A DNA stretch of 63,024 nucleotides from Candidatus Heimdallarchaeota archaeon (lineage in GTDB: Archaea > Asgardarchaeota > Heimdallarchaeia > JABLTI01): contig JAGXNT010000052.1 in assembly GCA_019894765.1 (NCBI GenBank), forward strand, positions 1 through 63,024, read 5' to 3'. Under the pieces are notes generated by a model. It did not search any database. It was not told the DNA's origin and was given only the letters and a program-made list of their open reading frames with translations. The position numbers and the translations under genes were made by a program. Below are positions 61,981 through 63,024 of the stretch, one piece after another. Position 1 is the first letter of the stretch. Each line of letters opens with the position of its first letter.

Positions 61981-63024
61981 TTACATTTTGATTTTTCCAC
62001 GATGTTTCATGTAATATGAATAATCCAGAAATTGCTTGTCATCGATATAATTTTGCACTGTTGGAATTCCTTTTCGACGTTCTTCAATATCCTCCTTCAC
62101 GGTCATTGTGAAAGCATCACTACCAGACCCAGACCCATAGGATATCATTAAGATTTTATCACCAGCTTTTGCTATATCAAGCGTTGCCGCTAACCCTATC
62201 ATGGATGAAGCGGAATAAGTATTTCCAATCCATCTAACTGCTAGACTTGGCATTACTTTTTCTTTTGTAAAACCAAGTTTTTTCGCGGTTGCTAAGGGGA
62301 ATTTAGAGTTTGGTTCGTGAAATACTACATAATCGTAATCTTCAGGTGTTGTATTAGTGTTATACATGATGTTCTCGGCTGCTCTAGTTACATGTTTGAA
62401 ATATGCTGGTTCTCCTGTGAACCTTCCACCATGAGAAGGATAAGTTGCTCCTTCTCTTCTCCAAAAATCAGGAGTATCTGTAGTGAAACTCTCAGTGTGA
62501 TCTATACTTGCTATTATGTTATAAGAACCAATAATTAGTGCACACGCACCTGCACTTGCAGTATATTCCAATGCGTCTCCCGGTCGTCCCTGAGAACAAT
62601 CAGCACCAATTGCTAAACCAACATTTATCATTTTACTCTTCACAAGACCCATACACATTTGTACGCCTGCCGTTCCAGCTTTACAGGCAAATTCAAGGTC
62701 TGCAGCAGTAGTAATTGGTGCAGCACCTATTGCTTCAGAAACTATAGTGGCTGTTGGTTTCACAGCATAGGGATGACTTTCAGATCCTACATAAACAGCT
62801 TCAATATCTTCTGGTATAATACCAGACATCTTTAAGGCATTTCTTGAAGCTTCCACAGAAATAGTAATAGTATCTTCATCCATATCCGGAATACTTTTTT
62901 CCTCTACTCCCAGTGCCTTACTGACAACTTCCCCAGGTTGTCCCCAAATTCGAGCTATTTCTTCTACTTTAATTCTAAACCGAGGTATGTAGACACCATA
63001 ACCTACTATACCAACTTCTTCTGA
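61981..63024 (-). CDS. Hydroxymethylglutaryl-CoA synthase, 5' end outside the window
   Basis: The open frame runs from the stop at 61981 to the window edge; 347 codons are visible. N-terminal part [27 protein letters not shown] starts close to the expected first codon, so only a few residues are missing. The catalytic Cys in [11 protein letters not shown], the His in [11 protein letters not shown], and GSGSGSDAF are HMGS features. It makes HMG-CoA from acetoacetyl-CoA and acetyl-CoA. It is the first gene of the operon with thiolase and DUF35. Confidence 0.95.
   Translation of the reverse strand, partial: SEEVGIVGYGVYIPRFRIKVEEIARIWGQPGEVVSKALGVEEKSIPDMDEDTITISVEASRNALKMSGIIPEDIEAVYVGSESHPYAVKPTATIVSEAIGAAPITTAADLEFACKAGTAGVQMCMGLVKSKMINVGLAIGADCSQGRPGDALEYTASAGACALIIGSYNIIASIDHTESFTTDTPDFWRREGATYPSHGGRFTGEPAYFKHVTRAAENIMYNTNTTPEDYDYVVFHEPNSKFPLATAKKLGFTKEKVMPSLAVRWIGNTYSASSMIGLAATLDIAKAGDKILMISYGSGSGSDAFTMTVKEDIEERRKGIPTVQNYIDDKQFLDYSYYMKHRGKIKM

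Noticed and set aside
1..63024. CRISPR arrays, insertion sequences or long direct repeats
   Set aside because: No regularly spaced repeats, transposase motifs or terminal inverted repeats were seen on reading; short repeats present are hairpins or domain duplications.

Overview
The window is AT-rich archaeal DNA, almost certainly from an Asgard archaeon. The core information genes are archaeal: transcription factor B, clamp-loader small subunit, family-B DNA polymerase, EF-2-type factor, archaeal GluRS, tRNA-splicing endonuclease and a PIN-PilT-KH ATPase. Beside them lie many eukaryote-like parts: an ESCRT-III protein, Arf-like, Rab-like, MglA-like and Rag-like small GTPases, a roadblock domain, PLAT, Yip1, RING-like and FYVE-like/GRAM-like proteins, and a PPP-type phosphatase. 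A bacterial-type UvrB and a dodecin indicate some acquired genes. I cannot fix the lineage (Loki-, Heimdall- or other) by reading. Many genes start with TTG after a GGTG/GGAGG ribosome site, and several transcripts end in a perfect hairpin plus T-run.

Layout. 1-3410: SPFH protein, RidA, a TerB-like protein, a ribbon-helix-helix regulator and AhcY. 3437-5654: RfcS and TFB with a clear BRE/TATA promoter. 5946-10641: PLAT protein, nucleotide-sugar dehydrogenase, SPATA20/YyaL-like protein and peroxiredoxin. 10803-15057: a membrane-traffic-like block with an MglA-like GTPase, a FYVE-like plus GRAM-like protein and, divergently, a Rab-like GTPase joined by a long acidic linker to a zinc ribbon. 15093-20161: a cyclin-like protein, TruA, an acyltransferase with a zinc-ribbon membrane partner, a transglutaminase-like protein and tRNA-Asp. 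20236-27081: an APH-like kinase, PolB, PPAT, a duplicated membrane protein and DegV.

27339-28985 pairs ESCRT-III with a Rag-type G domain plus roadblock protein whose nucleotide-binding motifs are broken. 28999-34170: a NIF3-like protein, both subunits of an ADP-forming acyl-CoA synthetase, and GluRS. 34325-40133: a membrane-anchored alpha-solenoid with a RING-like finger, PPP phosphatase, SLC13 transporter, zinc-ribbon Yip1 protein and pyroglutamyl peptidase. 40167-44042 is a pilus-like locus with three type IV pilin-like genes and a PilC/ArlJ-like platform protein. 44149-47619 holds LplB, a ubiquitin-like protein ending in Gly-Gly, an EF-2 paralogue with an altered diphthamide loop, and a TPR-like protein. 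47629-54590: PHP, dodecin, UvrB, an EndA-like subunit without the catalytic His, RpiA and the PIN-PilT ATPase. 54834-63024: a second Gly-Gly ubiquitin-like protein, an Arf-like GTPase, a MacB-type ABC exporter, and the DUF35/thiolase/HMG-CoA synthase operon of the mevalonate pathway.

The most notable theme is the density of putative membrane-remodelling and signalling parts: at least four GTPase-fold proteins, one ESCRT-III, and three zinc-finger proteins that also carry either a possible membrane-binding domain or transmembrane segments. All functional statements rest on motif reading without database searches.
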